NCBI RefSeq assembly: GCF_042847215.1 | Contig: NZ_AP031500.1 | Span: 2,666,001-2,730,000 of the forward strand | DNA length: 64,000 bases | Direction of reading: 5' to 3' | From: Gilvimarinus japonicus | Lineage (GTDB): Bacteria > Pseudomonadota > Gammaproteobacteria > Pseudomonadales > Cellvibrionaceae | Part shown: positions 1-9,754 of the stretch, piece after piece | Numbering within the stretch: position 1 is the first letter of the stretch | Layout of the letters: each line of letters begins with the position of its first letter | Made by a program: the position numbers and the translations under genes | The notes under the pieces: generated by a model | What the model saw: the letters and a program-made list of their open reading frames with translations, nothing else | Told to the model about the DNA's origin: nothing | Database searches by the model: none

Positions 1-1248
1 CGGATCTGGCTCGATCAGCTCGTCAGTTTCGTACACGATTTCATACTGACCATCGGTTTTGGCGTTACCAATGCGGGTTTTAGACCACAAGTGGTGATTC
101 GGGTGAACCTTCACATAGCCTTCTGGCGCAGTGGTTAACTCAATACCGGGTGATGCCTCGCGGATTTTATCCACATCAAACGAACCGGCTTTTTCAACCG
201 CTGCTTTCCATAACCAAGGTCCGAGATAAGCGGCCTGAGTTACGTCACCGATAACAATGTCATCGCCCCAACGCTCTTTAAAGGCTTTAACAAAAGCCTG
301 GTTGTTGTCGTTGGTTAAGCTCTGGAAGTACTTCATTGAAGCGTAAGCGCCTTCAATGTTTTCACCACCGATACCCAAGATTTCGTCTTCGGTCACAGAG
401 ATGGTCAGCACCAGCGGCTTCTCTTTGGTCATATCGATACCAGCGGCTTTAAGCTGCTTATAAAAGGCAACGTTAGAACCACCCACCACTGAGGCGAAAA
501 TGACATCAGGCTTTTTCAGCTTGAACTTGTTGATGATCGAGTTGAACTGAGTGTGGCCCAGTGGGTAGTAATCTTCACCCACAACTTTCAGGCCCAGCTT
601 CTCGATGTGCTTGCGCGCAATCTTGTTAGAGGTACGTGGCCAGATATAATCCGAACCAAGCAAGTAAAAGGTTTTAGCGCCTTTCTCTTTGGTTACCCAG
701 TCAATACCCGCCAAAATTTGCTGAGTGGCTTCCTGACCGGTGTAAATTACGTTAGGTGATTGCTCCAAACCCTCGTAAAACGTGGGGTAGTACAGCATGC
801 CGTTATACTGCTCAAACACGGGCAATACCGCTTTACGTGAAGCCGAGGTCCAGCAACCAAACACGGTGGCCACTTTATCTTGCAGCAACAGCTTACGAGA
901 TTTTTCGGCGAAGGTTGGCCAATCGCTGGCACCATCTTCTTGGACGTATTCGATTTGACGGCCTAGCACACCACCCATGGCATTGATCTGCTCAATGGCC
1001 AGCTTCTCTGCCTGAACCGAGCCAGTCTCACTGATGGCCATGGTCCCGGTTACCGAGTGTAAGATACCGACAGTGACTGTATCGTCGGTCACCGCAAGAT
1101 CCGTGGTGTTGACCTCGGAAGTCGCGGGTGCCGCGTTAACCGCTGCAGACAACACCATTGTCGCCCCAGCGACGGCAGAGGCGATGCCCTTCATTAAGCT
1201 TGGCAGTCGACCCCCAAGGCCGGCCTGTGCATTTTTTAAAGTTCCCAT
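1..1248 (-). CDS. urtA: Urea ABC transporter substrate-binding protein UrtA (partial, C-terminus off window)
   Basis: Reading leftwards from an ATG at 1248, the frame stays open to the window edge, giving about 416 residues without a stop. The N-terminus is a cleavable signal peptide. A second in-frame Met 19 codons in (1194, MKGIASAVAGA...) would also start a good signal peptide, but the clear ribosome binding site (GAGGAAAGA) lies before the first. The mature part has the type I periplasmic-binding fold typical of UrtA: TVGILHSVTGTMAISE, then VFGCWTSASRKAVLPVFE, YYPTFYEGLEQSPNV and GSDYIWPRTSNKIARKH. In this family the protein captures urea in the periplasm for UrtBCDE, which would lie off the left edge. 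The divergent transporter-kinase and LuxR regulator at 1642-5929 are the likely control system. Family call is firm; ligand specificity is inferred from family. Confidence 0.93.
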   Translation of the reverse strand, partial: MGTLKNAQAGLGGRLPSLMKGIASAVAGATMVLSAAVNAAPATSEVNTTDLAVTDDTVTVGILHSVTGTMAISETGSVQAEKLAIEQINAMGGVLGRQIEYVQEDGASDWPTFAEKSRKLLLQDKVATVFGCWTSASRKAVLPVFEQYNGMLYYPTFYEGLEQSPNVIYTGQEATQQILAGIDWVTKEKGAKTFYLLGSDYIWPRTSNKIARKHIEKLGLKVVGEDYYPLGHTQFNSIINKFKLKKPDVIFASVVGGSNVAFYKQLKAAGIDMTKEKPLVLTISVTEDEILGIGGENIEGAYASMKYFQSLTNDNNQAFVKAFKERWGDDIVIGDVTQAAYLGPWLWKAAVEKAGSFDVDKIREASPGIELTTAPEGYVKVHPNHHLWSKTRIGNAKTDGQYEIVYETDELIEPDP

Positions 1249-1641
1249 GTTCTTTCCTCGTTGGTTATCCCAGAAGTGGGTTAGCCCAGCAACAGACACG
1301 CTGTGCCTACGGTGTTTATTCTCAGGAAACTCGCGCTTAGGCACTATTCGCCAAACGCACCATGGAGCTACGTCATTTGACGCATAGGGTTTACCGCACC
1401 TGCGGCGTAAGGTCGTGCGCACTCAATATAAAGCGTTTAACTTGATCAATTGGTATGGCTTTTGACTGTTGTTTGGCTGTACACCATCGCGCGCCAATGG
1501 CAGCAACCATTAGACGCAAGTCTCAGTAAGACAAACGCACCACAAAGGAAACCATGCACAGCGAGGTGCACCCAATAGAGGCAGCACCTTGTATCAAACT
1601 CGTAAAAATTCACAGCGATCTCGTCCCGGTAGTCGCGCCCT
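1249..1641. promoter_or_regulatory. Divergent intergenic region between urtA and the NCS1-kinase gene
   Basis: This gap must carry the promoters of both divergent genes. A short GC-rich hairpin, CCGCA-cc-TGCGG, lies near 1391-1402. I searched for a sigma-54 -24/-12 pair, expected for urea uptake under nitrogen control, and found none with correct spacing. No protein-coding stretch is supported. Confidence 0.4.
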
Positions 1642-4600
1642 ATGACCGCCAAACAGCATATCTTTCGGGTGCGCCGCAATTACAACCAATGGGTGGCCAA
1701 CCAAACACTAGAAGATTACGCGCTGCGCTTCACCGCTAAAAGCGCGCGCCGCTGGAGTGCCACCAGAGTCGCCATTACCGCCCTCGGCGCCATTTCATTT
1801 CTTGCCCTTGAAGCCATAGGCGGCACAGTTACGCTGCACTACGGCTTCACCAATGCCATAGCCGCTATCTTTGCCGTCAGCATTATTATTTTAATCACCG
1901 GTACACCTATTAGTTACTACGCCGCCAAGTACGGTGTCGATATCGACTTACTCACTCGTGGCGCTGGATTCGGCTATATCGGATCGACCATTACCTCACT
2001 GATCTATGCCTCGTTCACATTTATATTCTTTGCCCTAGAAGCGGCCATTATGGCGATGGCCTTAAAACTGCTGTTTGGCCTACCGCTGGCAATTGGCTAT
2101 TTAGTCAGCGCCGTACTGGTGATTCCTTTAGTGGTTTACGGCATTACTTTTATTAGTCGCTTTCAGGTATGGAGTCAGCCCATCTGGCTCACACTTCAGC
2201 TACTGCCTTTTGCATTTATTATCTATGCCGATGCCAGTGCCGTTAACGACTGGACCCAGTACACCACCAGCGCGGACCCCACCGGCCAGTTCGACCTGAT
2301 GCTTTTTGGTGCAGCTTGCGCGGTGATGTTTGCCCTGATTGCGCAAATTGGCGAGCAGGTCGATTTTTTGCGTTTTATGCCCGAACCCACGCCAAGTACA
2401 CGCAAACGCTGGTGGGTTTGCGCTATGGCCGCCGGCCCCGGCTGGATTATTGTCGGTGCCATAAAAATGTTGGCGGGTTCATTTTTAGCGGTATTAGCAC
2501 TGAGCTACGGCGTCAGCACTCAGGAGGCGGCCGACCCAACTCGCATGTACATGATCGCCTTTGGCTACATTTCCAACACCCCTGAGGTTGCCTTGGCGGT
2601 CGCCGGTATTTTTGTGGTGTTATGTCAGCTAAAAATCAACGTCACCAACGCTTATGCGGGCTCTATTGCCTGGTCCAACTTTTTCTCACGTCTCACTCAC
2701 TCACACCCTGGGCGCGTGGTTTGGTTGGTGTTTAACGTAGCCATTGCGTTGCTGTTAATGGAGCTAGGGGTTTATCAAGCCCTAGAACAAACCTTGGGCT
2801 TCTACGCCATTGTTGCCGTCGCGTGGGTCGGCTGTTTAGTCGCCGATTTAATAATCAACAAACCCCTGGGGTTATCGCCCAAACACATCGAATTTAAACG
2901 CGCCCATCTATACGACATTAACCCGGTCGGTTGCGGAGCGATGATTTTAGCCACCCTATTTGGCATGATTAGCTACAGCGGTGTTATGGGCGATGCAATG
3001 CAGGCGCTAGCACACTTTATGACTCTGGCGGTGGCCCTACTGTTAGTGCCATTTATCGCTTGGCTTACTAAAGGTCGCTATTATTTAGCCCGCGAGCTGA
3101 TCGCCAGTGATATAGAGTTCGATACACCGGATCAAGCTACGGCCATCTGCTGCATTTGCGAGCACCGTTTCGAGCGCGAAGATATCAGCCACTGTCCCGC
3201 GTACGCTGGCAACATTTGCTCACTGTGCTGCTCACTGGACGCGCGTTGCGGCGATTACTGTAAACCCGGCGCGGGTTACAGTGAACAAATTCGCTCGCTG
3301 TTTACACGTTTTTTACCCGCCCGATTTATCCCCAACATCAACTCTCGAATCGGTCACTTTTTAGGCCTACTGGTTATCATCAACGGGTTCTCTGGCCTGC
3401 TGTTATCGCTGATTTACTTTCAAAGCCCCACGCCCAATACCGCCTCAACGCTTTGGAAGGTGTTTTTTTTACTGGTTATTATCACCGGAATTATTAGCTG
3501 GCTGTTTGTTTTAGCCCATGAAAGCCGCGTCGTCGCACAAGAGGAAACTCAGCGCCAAACTCGATTATTAACCGAAGAGATCGTTGCCCATGAGCAAACC
3601 GACCGCGAGTTGCAGCGCGCCAAAGAAAGTGCCGAGGCGGCTAACCAAGCCAAAAGCCGTTATCTAACGGGGATAAGCCACGAGCTGCGGTCACCGCTAA
3701 ACGCCGTTTTGGGCTACGCCCAATTACTGGAAAAAGACCCGACGATTCCCGATGTAAAGCGCGATGCTATCGGAGTTATTCGCCGCAGTGGGGAACATTT
3801 AGGTGATTTGGTAGAAGGGTTGCTGGATATCTCTAAAATTGAAGCCGGTAAACTCGATTTACACACCGAGCAAGTGCGCTTGCCGCAACTACTAGAGCAG
3901 TTGGTGTACATGTTTCGGCCCGAAGCCGAAGCCAAAGGCCTAATATTTGACTATGTGTGTGCCAGCCATCTTCCCGAATTTGTTAAAACCGACGAGAAGC
4001 GCCTGCGGCAGATACTCATTAACCTTCTCTCTAATGCCATTAAATACACAGCGCAGGGTAAGGTGTCATTTCAGGTGCGCTATCGTAGCCAAGTGGCCGA
4101 GTTTATTATCACGGATACCGGCGAAGGTATCGCCCGGGAAAATGCCGAGCGTATTTTTCGCCCTTTCGAACGAGTAAAACGCCCCGGCAGCAACATCGCT
4201 GGCACTGGGCTCGGGCTCACGATCACGAGGCTGCTAACGGATATTATGGGCGGCGACATCAGCCTAACCAGCACAGTAGGTCAAGGCAGTGAATTTAAAG
4301 TCGCCTTAATGTTATCCAGCATTCACCCCTCACAAGCCGAGCGCAGTGACGATAGCGTAAAAGACATTACCGGGTATAAAGGGCCACGAAAAAAACTCTT
4401 AGTCGTGGATGACGAAGCCAGCCACAGAGAACTGATAAAAGCCATCTTAACGCCACTTGAGTTTGACTTAGTGTTTGTCGACAACGCTTTGAGCGCACAA
4501 CAAATCGCCGAGCAACAAGCACCCGACTTAATTATGCTCGACGTCAACATGCCGGCTCTATCGGGATGGCAACTAGCACACCAGCTACGGGACGCCCGCC

Positions 4601-5025
4601 ACAGCGCGCCCATCATTATGGTATCGGCCGATGCCCGAGAAAACCGCCCCGCCGACACTGGCGCTGCTCCCCACGATGCCTATTTAGTTAAACCGATTAA
4701 TGTCAACGCCATGCTGGATAAAATTGGCGTCCTGCTGAATTTACAATGGCGACACGATACCAACCAAACCAGGCTCGCAAACCCGGCCGTACAAGTGCAG
4801 CGCAGCGGCAATAGCATTGCGTTACCCACCGAAGCCGACTGCCAAAAGTTGCAGGCGCTCGCGCAAATTGGCCACAAAACAGGCATCACGCATTATTTAA
4901 ATAACTTAATGGCAAACGGTCAGTGCCAGCGCGCGTTTTTTAACGCCGCCACCGACTACGCCAATCACTTTCAATTCGAACAGCTGATCGAGCTTTTGCA
5001 AGGAACACCTAATGAACACGGCTAA
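1642..5025 (+). CDS. NCS1-type permease / hybrid histidine kinase / receiver fusion, probable urea or nucleobase sensor
   Basis: An 1127-residue inner-membrane fusion protein. Residues ~45-480 form about twelve membrane segments resembling NCS1 (purine/cytosine/allantoin) symporters. A cysteine cluster follows at C503-C540: nine Cys plus H508 and H517, like a zinc-binding knuckle. Two further membrane segments span ~570-640, then a short coiled coil. The kinase part has HisKA with phospho-acceptor His680 (SHELRSPLNAVLGYAQLL), an HATPase N-box (LINLLSNAIKYT), and G-boxes DTGEGI and GTGLGLTITRLL. A receiver domain follows with Asp967 (LIMLDVNMP). A C-terminal ~100-residue tail has no domain I recognise. 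The last 14 bases overlap the LuxR-type regulator gene, so the two are translationally coupled. By analogy with transporter-type kinases, the permease part may sense or carry the ligand. Position opposite urtA suggests urea or a related nitrogen compound; that is inference. Confidence 0.85.
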   Translation: MTAKQHIFRVRRNYNQWVANQTLEDYALRFTAKSARRWSATRVAITALGAISFLALEAIGGTVTLHYGFTNAIAAIFAVSIIILITGTPISYYAAKYGVDIDLLTRGAGFGYIGSTITSLIYASFTFIFFALEAAIMAMALKLLFGLPLAIGYLVSAVLVIPLVVYGITFISRFQVWSQPIWLTLQLLPFAFIIYADASAVNDWTQYTTSADPTGQFDLMLFGAACAVMFALIAQIGEQVDFLRFMPEPTPSTRKRWWVCAMAAGPGWIIVGAIKMLAGSFLAVLALSYGVSTQEAADPTRMYMIAFGYISNTPEVALAVAGIFVVLCQLKINVTNAYAGSIAWSNFFSRLTHSHPGRVVWLVFNVAIALLLMELGVYQALEQTLGFYAIVAVAWVGCLVADLIINKPLGLSPKHIEFKRAHLYDINPVGCGAMILATLFGMISYSGVMGDAMQALAHFMTLAVALLLVPFIAWLTKGRYYLARELIASDIEFDTPDQATAICCICEHRFEREDISHCPAYAGNICSLCCSLDARCGDYCKPGAGYSEQIRSLFTRFLPARFIPNINSRIGHFLGLLVIINGFSGLLLSLIYFQSPTPNTASTLWKVFFLLVIITGIISWLFVLAHESRVVAQEETQRQTRLLTEEIVAHEQTDRELQRAKESAEAANQAKSRYLTGISHELRSPLNAVLGYAQLLEKDPTIPDVKRDAIGVIRRSGEHLGDLVEGLLDISKIEAGKLDLHTEQVRLPQLLEQLVYMFRPEAEAKGLIFDYVCASHLPEFVKTDEKRLRQILINLLSNAIKYTAQGKVSFQVRYRSQVAEFIITDTGEGIARENAERIFRPFERVKRPGSNIAGTGLGLTITRLLTDIMGGDISLTSTVGQGSEFKVALMLSSIHPSQAERSDDSVKDITGYKGPRKKLLVVDDEASHRELIKAILTPLEFDLVFVDNALSAQQIAEQQAPDLIMLDVNMPALSGWQLAHQLRDARHSAPIIMVSADARENRPADTGAAPHDAYLVKPINVNAMLDKIGVLLNLQWRHDTNQTRLANPAVQVQRSGNSIALPTEADCQKLQALAQIGHKTGITHYLNNLMANGQCQRAFFNAATDYANHFQFEQLIELLQGTPNEHG

Positions 5026-5929
5026 CAGTGGTAAAACCGTCGCCCTCGTGGTCGATGATGCCATCGACAGTATTCGCATGCTAAACGATGTCTTAGAAGC
5101 CGCCGATATGACGGTCCTGGTTGCGCTAGAGGGCGCGCAAGCCATTACCATCACCCGTAACATTACCCCTGATATTATTTTACTTGATGCCATTATGCCC
5201 AACATGGACGGCTTTGAAACCTGCCGGGCACTCAAAGAAAACCCCAGGCTTATGGATGTGCCCATCATATTTATGACCGGTCTAAGCGATACCGAACATG
5301 TCGTGATGGGCTTAAAGTCCGGCGGTGTCGACTATATTACCAAGCCTATTAATGCCGACGAATTAGTGGCCCGCATGCAGGTGCATCTCGCCAATGCCCG
5401 TATGACTCGCAGTGCTCGGGCGGCGCTAGACTTAGCGGGGCAAAACCTATTTGCCACCGACGCGCGCGGGCAATCACTCTGGGCAACCCCAGCGGTACAC
5501 GCACAGCTGGCAAGCGCGCTAAACGATCAAGATGCCCGCCAGGCACAGTTTACCGAGGCCCTCAGCCGCTGGTTTAGCCACAGCCCAGAGCCCGGACATA
5601 AGCTCAACCTCGACTTTCTAGGCTCATCGCTTACCGTTGAGTTTCTCGCGCTGGTCGATCAGCGCGAGTACTTGCTTAGGTTGATTGATACCCCGAGTAA
5701 CGAAACCAACACCGATGTTCTACGTCGTAAGTTTACTGTTACCCAACGCGAAGCGGACGTTCTTTTGTGGATCGCCAATGGCAAAACCAATCGGGAGATC
5801 GGCCAAATTTTAGACATGAGCCCGCGCACAGTGAACAAGCATTTAGAGCAAATATTTAAAAAGCTCGGGGTAGAAAACCGCACCTCGGCCGCCGCGCTGG
5901 CGATTCGTGCGCTGGCCGAGTTGGCTTAA
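5012..5929 (+). CDS. Two-component response regulator, REC + LuxR-type HTH
   Basis: 305 residues. The N-terminal receiver has the acidic pocket VVDDA, phospho-acceptor Asp59 (DIILLDAIMPNMDGFE) and the switch Lys in YITKPINADELVARM. The linker ~150-235 has no recognised motif. A C-terminal LuxR/FixJ helix-turn-helix follows (~238-300: TQREADVLLWIANGKTNREI, then MSPRTVNKHLEQIFKKLGV). Translation starts inside the end of the hybrid-kinase gene after GCAAGGAACACCTA, so both proteins should be made together. It is the obvious output of that kinase, and the divergent urea-uptake gene is the most likely target. The target is inferred from neighbourhood only. Confidence 0.9.
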   Translation: MNTANSGKTVALVVDDAIDSIRMLNDVLEAADMTVLVALEGAQAITITRNITPDIILLDAIMPNMDGFETCRALKENPRLMDVPIIFMTGLSDTEHVVMGLKSGGVDYITKPINADELVARMQVHLANARMTRSARAALDLAGQNLFATDARGQSLWATPAVHAQLASALNDQDARQAQFTEALSRWFSHSPEPGHKLNLDFLGSSLTVEFLALVDQREYLLRLIDTPSNETNTDVLRRKFTVTQREADVLLWIANGKTNREIGQILDMSPRTVNKHLEQIFKKLGVENRTSAAALAIRALAELA

Positions 5930-5932
5930 GTG

Positions 5933-6502
5933 TTAATGCTCAAAATCGATCTCGGCATTAACCCAAGCCATAAAGTCTACGACTAAACGCTCTAATTTTT
6001 GTGCGGTGGCCGCATCGGTTAGTTGGCCATCCGAAAAACACTCATGGGCGCTGGCTACGGCAAACTCCGGGCAGGGAAACACCGGGGTTAACGTGCCGGC
6101 CAACACCTGCTTGAGCTGGCCTTGGGCGCGCACACCACCGATCGGACTCATAGACGCGCTCATAATTAATGTAGGAATATGGGCAAGCACTGAACGATAC
6201 GCTGGGCGCGAAACCCAGTCGATGGCATTTTTTAGGGGGCCGGGAATACCATAGTTATACTCGGGAGTGGCGATTACCAGCGCGTCGGCACCGGCAATTT
6301 GATCGAGCAACAACGCAACTGCGTCAGGCTTGGTGTCACCATCGAGATCTTGGTTATACAAGGGTATAGCGGCAATATCGGCTTCGATCCACTCCACCTC
6401 GGGCGACTCTCCCGCGGCAAAAAAGTACTCTCGCGCAGCGGACAAAAGAGCTGAGTTAAACGAATCTTGGCGCAAGCTGCCACTAACGGCTACAACCTTC
6501 AT
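5933..6502 (-). CDS. NAD(P)H-dependent FMN reductase (chromate/quinone reductase-like flavodoxin fold)
   Basis: About 189 residues. An upstream in-frame start at 6535 exists, but a perfect AGGAGG lies 6 bases before the ATG at 6502, and the protein begins MKVVAVSGSLRQDSFN, the family's FMN-phosphate loop (GSLRxxSxN). The second signature, PEYNYGIPGPLKNAIDW, follows at ~80-97. The family (ChrR/YieF, ArsH-like, azoreductase-like) reduces flavins, quinones, chromate or azo compounds with NAD(P)H in the cytoplasm, often protecting from redox stress. The gene ends 3 bases from the converging LuxR-type regulator gene. A perfect inverted repeat runs up to its ribosome binding site. Exact substrate cannot be told from sequence. 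Confidence 0.88.
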   Translation of the reverse strand: MKVVAVSGSLRQDSFNSALLSAAREYFFAAGESPEVEWIEADIAAIPLYNQDLDGDTKPDAVALLLDQIAGADALVIATPEYNYGIPGPLKNAIDWVSRPAYRSVLAHIPTLIMSASMSPIGGVRAQGQLKQVLAGTLTPVFPCPEFAVASAHECFSDGQLTDAATAQKLERLVVDFMAWVNAEIDFEH

Positions 6503-6511
6503 ATTAACCTC

Positions 6512-6552
6512 CTGAGGTAGGGTTGGAATAAACACTCCCCACCCTACCTCAG
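6512..6552 (-). promoter_or_regulatory. Perfect 12-bp inverted repeat overlapping the FMN-reductase ribosome binding site
   Basis: Arms CTGAGGTAGGGT (6512-6523) and ACCCTACCTCAG (6541-6552) are exact reverse complements separated by 17 bases. In the transcript the second arm runs into the CAGGAGG Shine-Dalgarno, 10 bases from the ATG. It could be a dimeric-repressor operator or a hairpin controlling access to the ribosome binding site. Confidence 0.6.
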
Positions 6553-6592
6553 AGCGCTGGTAGCGTCACTGAAAACTTAATTAATTACGCGT

Positions 6593-9500
6593 TTAGCGGT
6601 GCTGATGGCTAGCATGCGGCTCACGATACGGTACAAACCAGCGCCCTACACGACGCTTCATATGCCCCATATCGTTCATCACCAAATACAAACACGGTAC
6701 TAAAATTAGGGTCACAAAGGTTGCGCACAACACCCCGTAGCCAAGCGAGATCGCCATCGGGATCACAAATTTCGCCTGCAGCGAGCTTTCAAACATAATG
6801 GGCAGTAAGCCGATAAAGGTAGTCAGCGAGGTTAAAATAATCGCCCTAAAGCGGCGCTGCCCGCCGTTCATTACCGCATCAAACAACGTCTCGCCACGTT
6901 CGCGTGCTTTATTGACGTAATCCACCATTACCAGCGAGTCGTTAACCACCACACCCACGGCGGCAAAGATACCAAACAGCGACAAACCGCTCAGGTCATA
7001 GCCCATAATAACGTGGCCCCAAATAGCGCCAATAACACCAAAGGGGATAACCGACATAATCATTAGCGGTTGCGTGTACGAGCGCAAAGGCAAAGCCAAT
7101 AAAATATAAATGGGCAGCAGAATCTTCATAAAGTTAATAATAAAGTCCGTCACGCTGTCGCGCTCTTCTTTTAGGTTGCCCGCCTCTTCAATCTCGATAT
7201 TAGGGTAGCGATCACCCACTTCGGAAAATACGCCATCACGCAACTCATTGGCGACCTGCAAAGGTTGTACTTTGGCAAAATCGAGCGATGCCCACATTGT
7301 AATGGTACGCCGGCCATCCTCGCGATACACCTGGTTAACCCCTTCAACCAACTCAATGTCAGCCACCTCCATTAACGGTACCTTGCTACCGTCCGGGGTA
7401 GTGATCAGTAAGTCGTTTACTGCACCCAACACATTGCGCTCAGACTCGGGGTAACGCACCATCACTTTGATTTCTTCGCTGTTGCGCACAATGCGCTGCG
7501 CCTCAATGCCGTACAAACTGTAACTGGCCTGTGCCGCCACATCGGCGGTAGTAAGCCCCATACTGGCCGCCAAAGGCTTGAGCTTAAAGCGCGCCTCTTG
7601 GGCGCCCACTTGCTCTGAGTCATTGATCTCGTAAACGCCATCGATAGTGCCCATAGCCTCACGCACTTGACTGGCCACTTGGCGCATCGAGGTAATGTCG
7701 TTACCGATAATCCGGAAACTCACATCACCATCGTTGGTGCCGCCTCCCATAACGGTATCCGCGATCTCAAGGCTCTTTAAACCACTGATCTCAGGCATTT
7801 GTTCACGCCACTTGGCCGACAACGCAAAAGTACCGATCGGGCGATCTTCTGGATCGACTAATTTAACTTCAATGCGCGCCTCGGTACGCCCCTCCATCGA
7901 GACAAAAAGGTTGTCGATCATCGGCTGATCGAATTCAGCGATCGTCTCAGACTCGATTCGTTGAATCATCGACTCAACATCAAGCATCGCCTGCATAGTC
8001 TCTTGCTCGGCGACGCTGGCATTCATCTCTAAGGTGACACGGACAAAATCGTTAGGAATTTTGGGTTGATTAACAAACTTGACCAAACCACCGGCAAACA
8101 GTGCGGCGGTAATAAACACAACGCCGGTAAAAATAGCCATTACCGCGTAGCGATACGCCAAACACCACTGCAACAATGGACGGTAGACGTTGCTGATAAA
8201 ACGTTGCAAGTGTCGATCAATAAGGCTCTGCAAGCGGTAAACCGGATTGTTGGGATTGGGCTTAAGAGGCTTCATATGCGCCAAGTGTGCGGGCAAAATC
8301 AATTTCGACTCTACCAGCGAGAACAGCAGACAAAACACCACCACAAAACCAATCGAGCGCGGGAATGCCGATTGCGGTCCGGTTTCCAGTAGCATTGGGA
8401 AAAACGCCGCACAGGTCGTTAACACCCCAAACGTGGCCGGCATAGCGACTTTTTGCGCACCGCGAATAACATTATCGATACTCTGGCCTTTTTCTTCGAC
8501 CTCAGTGTGGACACTTTCGCCAATCACAATGGCGTCGTCCACCACCACCCCCAACACCATAATAAAGGCAAATAAACTGCCGATATTAATGGTGACATCA
8601 ACCCAGCTCATGGGCAGCAACATGATGGCACCTAAAAAGCTTACCGGCAGCCCCATCATGACCCACATGGCGAGCTTAATACGCAAGAACAAGGCGAGAA
8701 TAATAAAGACCAACAAACCACCCCAGAACATATTGCTCAGCATCATGTTCAAGCGGCCATCTAGGTAATAAGTTAAATCAACCCAGGGTTCCAGCGTAAC
8801 GCCATCGGGTAAACTCTTGGCGCGCTCGGCAATATACTCATCGACAATATCGGCCACATCGCCAATGCTTTGATCGCGGGTAGCACCGACAAAAAAGGTC
8901 ACGGTATTGTGGCCGTTCATTTTGGTGTAGTTGATGCCCTCTTCAAAGCCGTCGTTAACCGTTGCCACATCGCCCAGCAAAATCTTGGTGCCGTCGGCGC
9001 GGGTGCGCAGCGGTAAGCGCTCAAACTCTTCACCCACATAAGCTTGGTCTTCTACCCGCACCGAAATAAAACCTTCCTTAGCGCGTATCTGCCCGGCGGA
9101 GCGATTCGTCGACCAGTTGCGCACGGCGGCCGCAATCTCTTCAAACGACAGGCCGTACTCGTAGAGCTTATCGCGACTAACTTCAATGGCAATTTCGTAG
9201 TTGGCGCCACTGTAGTAGTCAACAATGCTCACGTCATCCAGCGCGCGCAACTCATCGTGAATACGCTCGCCCAAATGTTTTAAATCGTGGTTGTTTAAAT
9301 CGCCGTAAAGGCTAACGTACATGACTTCTTGCCGGTACTTGGCGCGACTAATACGTGGCCGCTCCATGCCGTCGGGAAAGCTCGAGATAGAGTCCACCGC
9401 CGTTTTAACTTCGTCCAGCACCTCTTGCGCATCGTACTCTTCCATCACCTCGATACTGGCCGAGGCGTTGCCGCGATTGGAGCGGGTAATCACGCGCTTT

Positions 9501-9754
9501 AGTCCCTGGATACTGGCGAGTGACTCTTCTAGCTTAACCGTAATCGCCTCTTCCACATCTTGTGGCGCGGCACCTGGGTAGGCAATATTAATATTGAGCC
9601 AGTTGATCTCGATTTGAGGGAACATTTGTTTGCGGATGGTCATGGCCGTTGCCACCCCCAACAGCAAAATAAAAATCATCAACAAGTTGGCGGCAACACT
9701 GTTGCGGGTAAACCAAGCAATAATGCCTTTGCGAGTATCGTCAGCGTGTTCCAT
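6593..9754 (-). CDS. RND-family efflux pump inner-membrane permease
   Basis: 1053 residues, normal length for the AcrB/MexF superfamily. The N-terminus (IAWFTRNSVAANLLM) leads into TM1. A large periplasmic porter domain carries the usual PGAAPQDVEEAITVKLEESL segment. TM4 holds the proton-relay region (FAFIMVLGVVVDDAIVIGES, with paired Asp), and the second half repeats the layout with FGIFAAVGVVVNDSLVMVDYVN. The start codon overlaps the stop of the upstream adaptor gene by one base (TAATG), so the pair is translationally coupled. No TolC-like outer-membrane partner is present here, so the pump probably borrows a channel encoded elsewhere. Substrate is not predictable; drug, detergent or lipid export are all known in this clade. 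Confidence 0.93.
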   Translation of the reverse strand: MEHADDTRKGIIAWFTRNSVAANLLMIFILLLGVATAMTIRKQMFPQIEINWLNINIAYPGAAPQDVEEAITVKLEESLASIQGLKRVITRSNRGNASASIEVMEEYDAQEVLDEVKTAVDSISSFPDGMERPRISRAKYRQEVMYVSLYGDLNNHDLKHLGERIHDELRALDDVSIVDYYSGANYEIAIEVSRDKLYEYGLSFEEIAAAVRNWSTNRSAGQIRAKEGFISVRVEDQAYVGEEFERLPLRTRADGTKILLGDVATVNDGFEEGINYTKMNGHNTVTFFVGATRDQSIGDVADIVDEYIAERAKSLPDGVTLEPWVDLTYYLDGRLNMMLSNMFWGGLLVFIILALFLRIKLAMWVMMGLPVSFLGAIMLLPMSWVDVTINIGSLFAFIMVLGVVVDDAIVIGESVHTEVEEKGQSIDNVIRGAQKVAMPATFGVLTTCAAFFPMLLETGPQSAFPRSIGFVVVFCLLFSLVESKLILPAHLAHMKPLKPNPNNPVYRLQSLIDRHLQRFISNVYRPLLQWCLAYRYAVMAIFTGVVFITAALFAGGLVKFVNQPKIPNDFVRVTLEMNASVAEQETMQAMLDVESMIQRIESETIAEFDQPMIDNLFVSMEGRTEARIEVKLVDPEDRPIGTFALSAKWREQMPEISGLKSLEIADTVMGGGTNDGDVSFRIIGNDITSMRQVASQVREAMGTIDGVYEINDSEQVGAQEARFKLKPLAASMGLTTADVAAQASYSLYGIEAQRIVRNSEEIKVMVRYPESERNVLGAVNDLLITTPDGSKVPLMEVADIELVEGVNQVYREDGRRTITMWASLDFAKVQPLQVANELRDGVFSEVGDRYPNIEIEEAGNLKEERDSVTDFIINFMKILLPIYILLALPLRSYTQPLMIMSVIPFGVIGAIWGHVIMGYDLSGLSLFGIFAAVGVVVNDSLVMVDYVNKARERGETLFDAVMNGGQRRFRAIILTSLTTFIGLLPIMFESSLQAKFVIPMAISLGYGVLCATFVTLILVPCLYLVMNDMGHMKRRVGRWFVPYREPHASHQHR

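Noticed and set aside
1249..1450. Possible sigma-54 promoter upstream of urtA
   Set aside because: GG and GC elements are present (for example around 1300-1320) but none at the required -24/-12 spacing.
8247..8768. 173-residue frame on the plus strand inside the RND permease gene
   Set aside because: Opposite-strand shadow of a clear RND gene; no ribosome site and no family resemblance.
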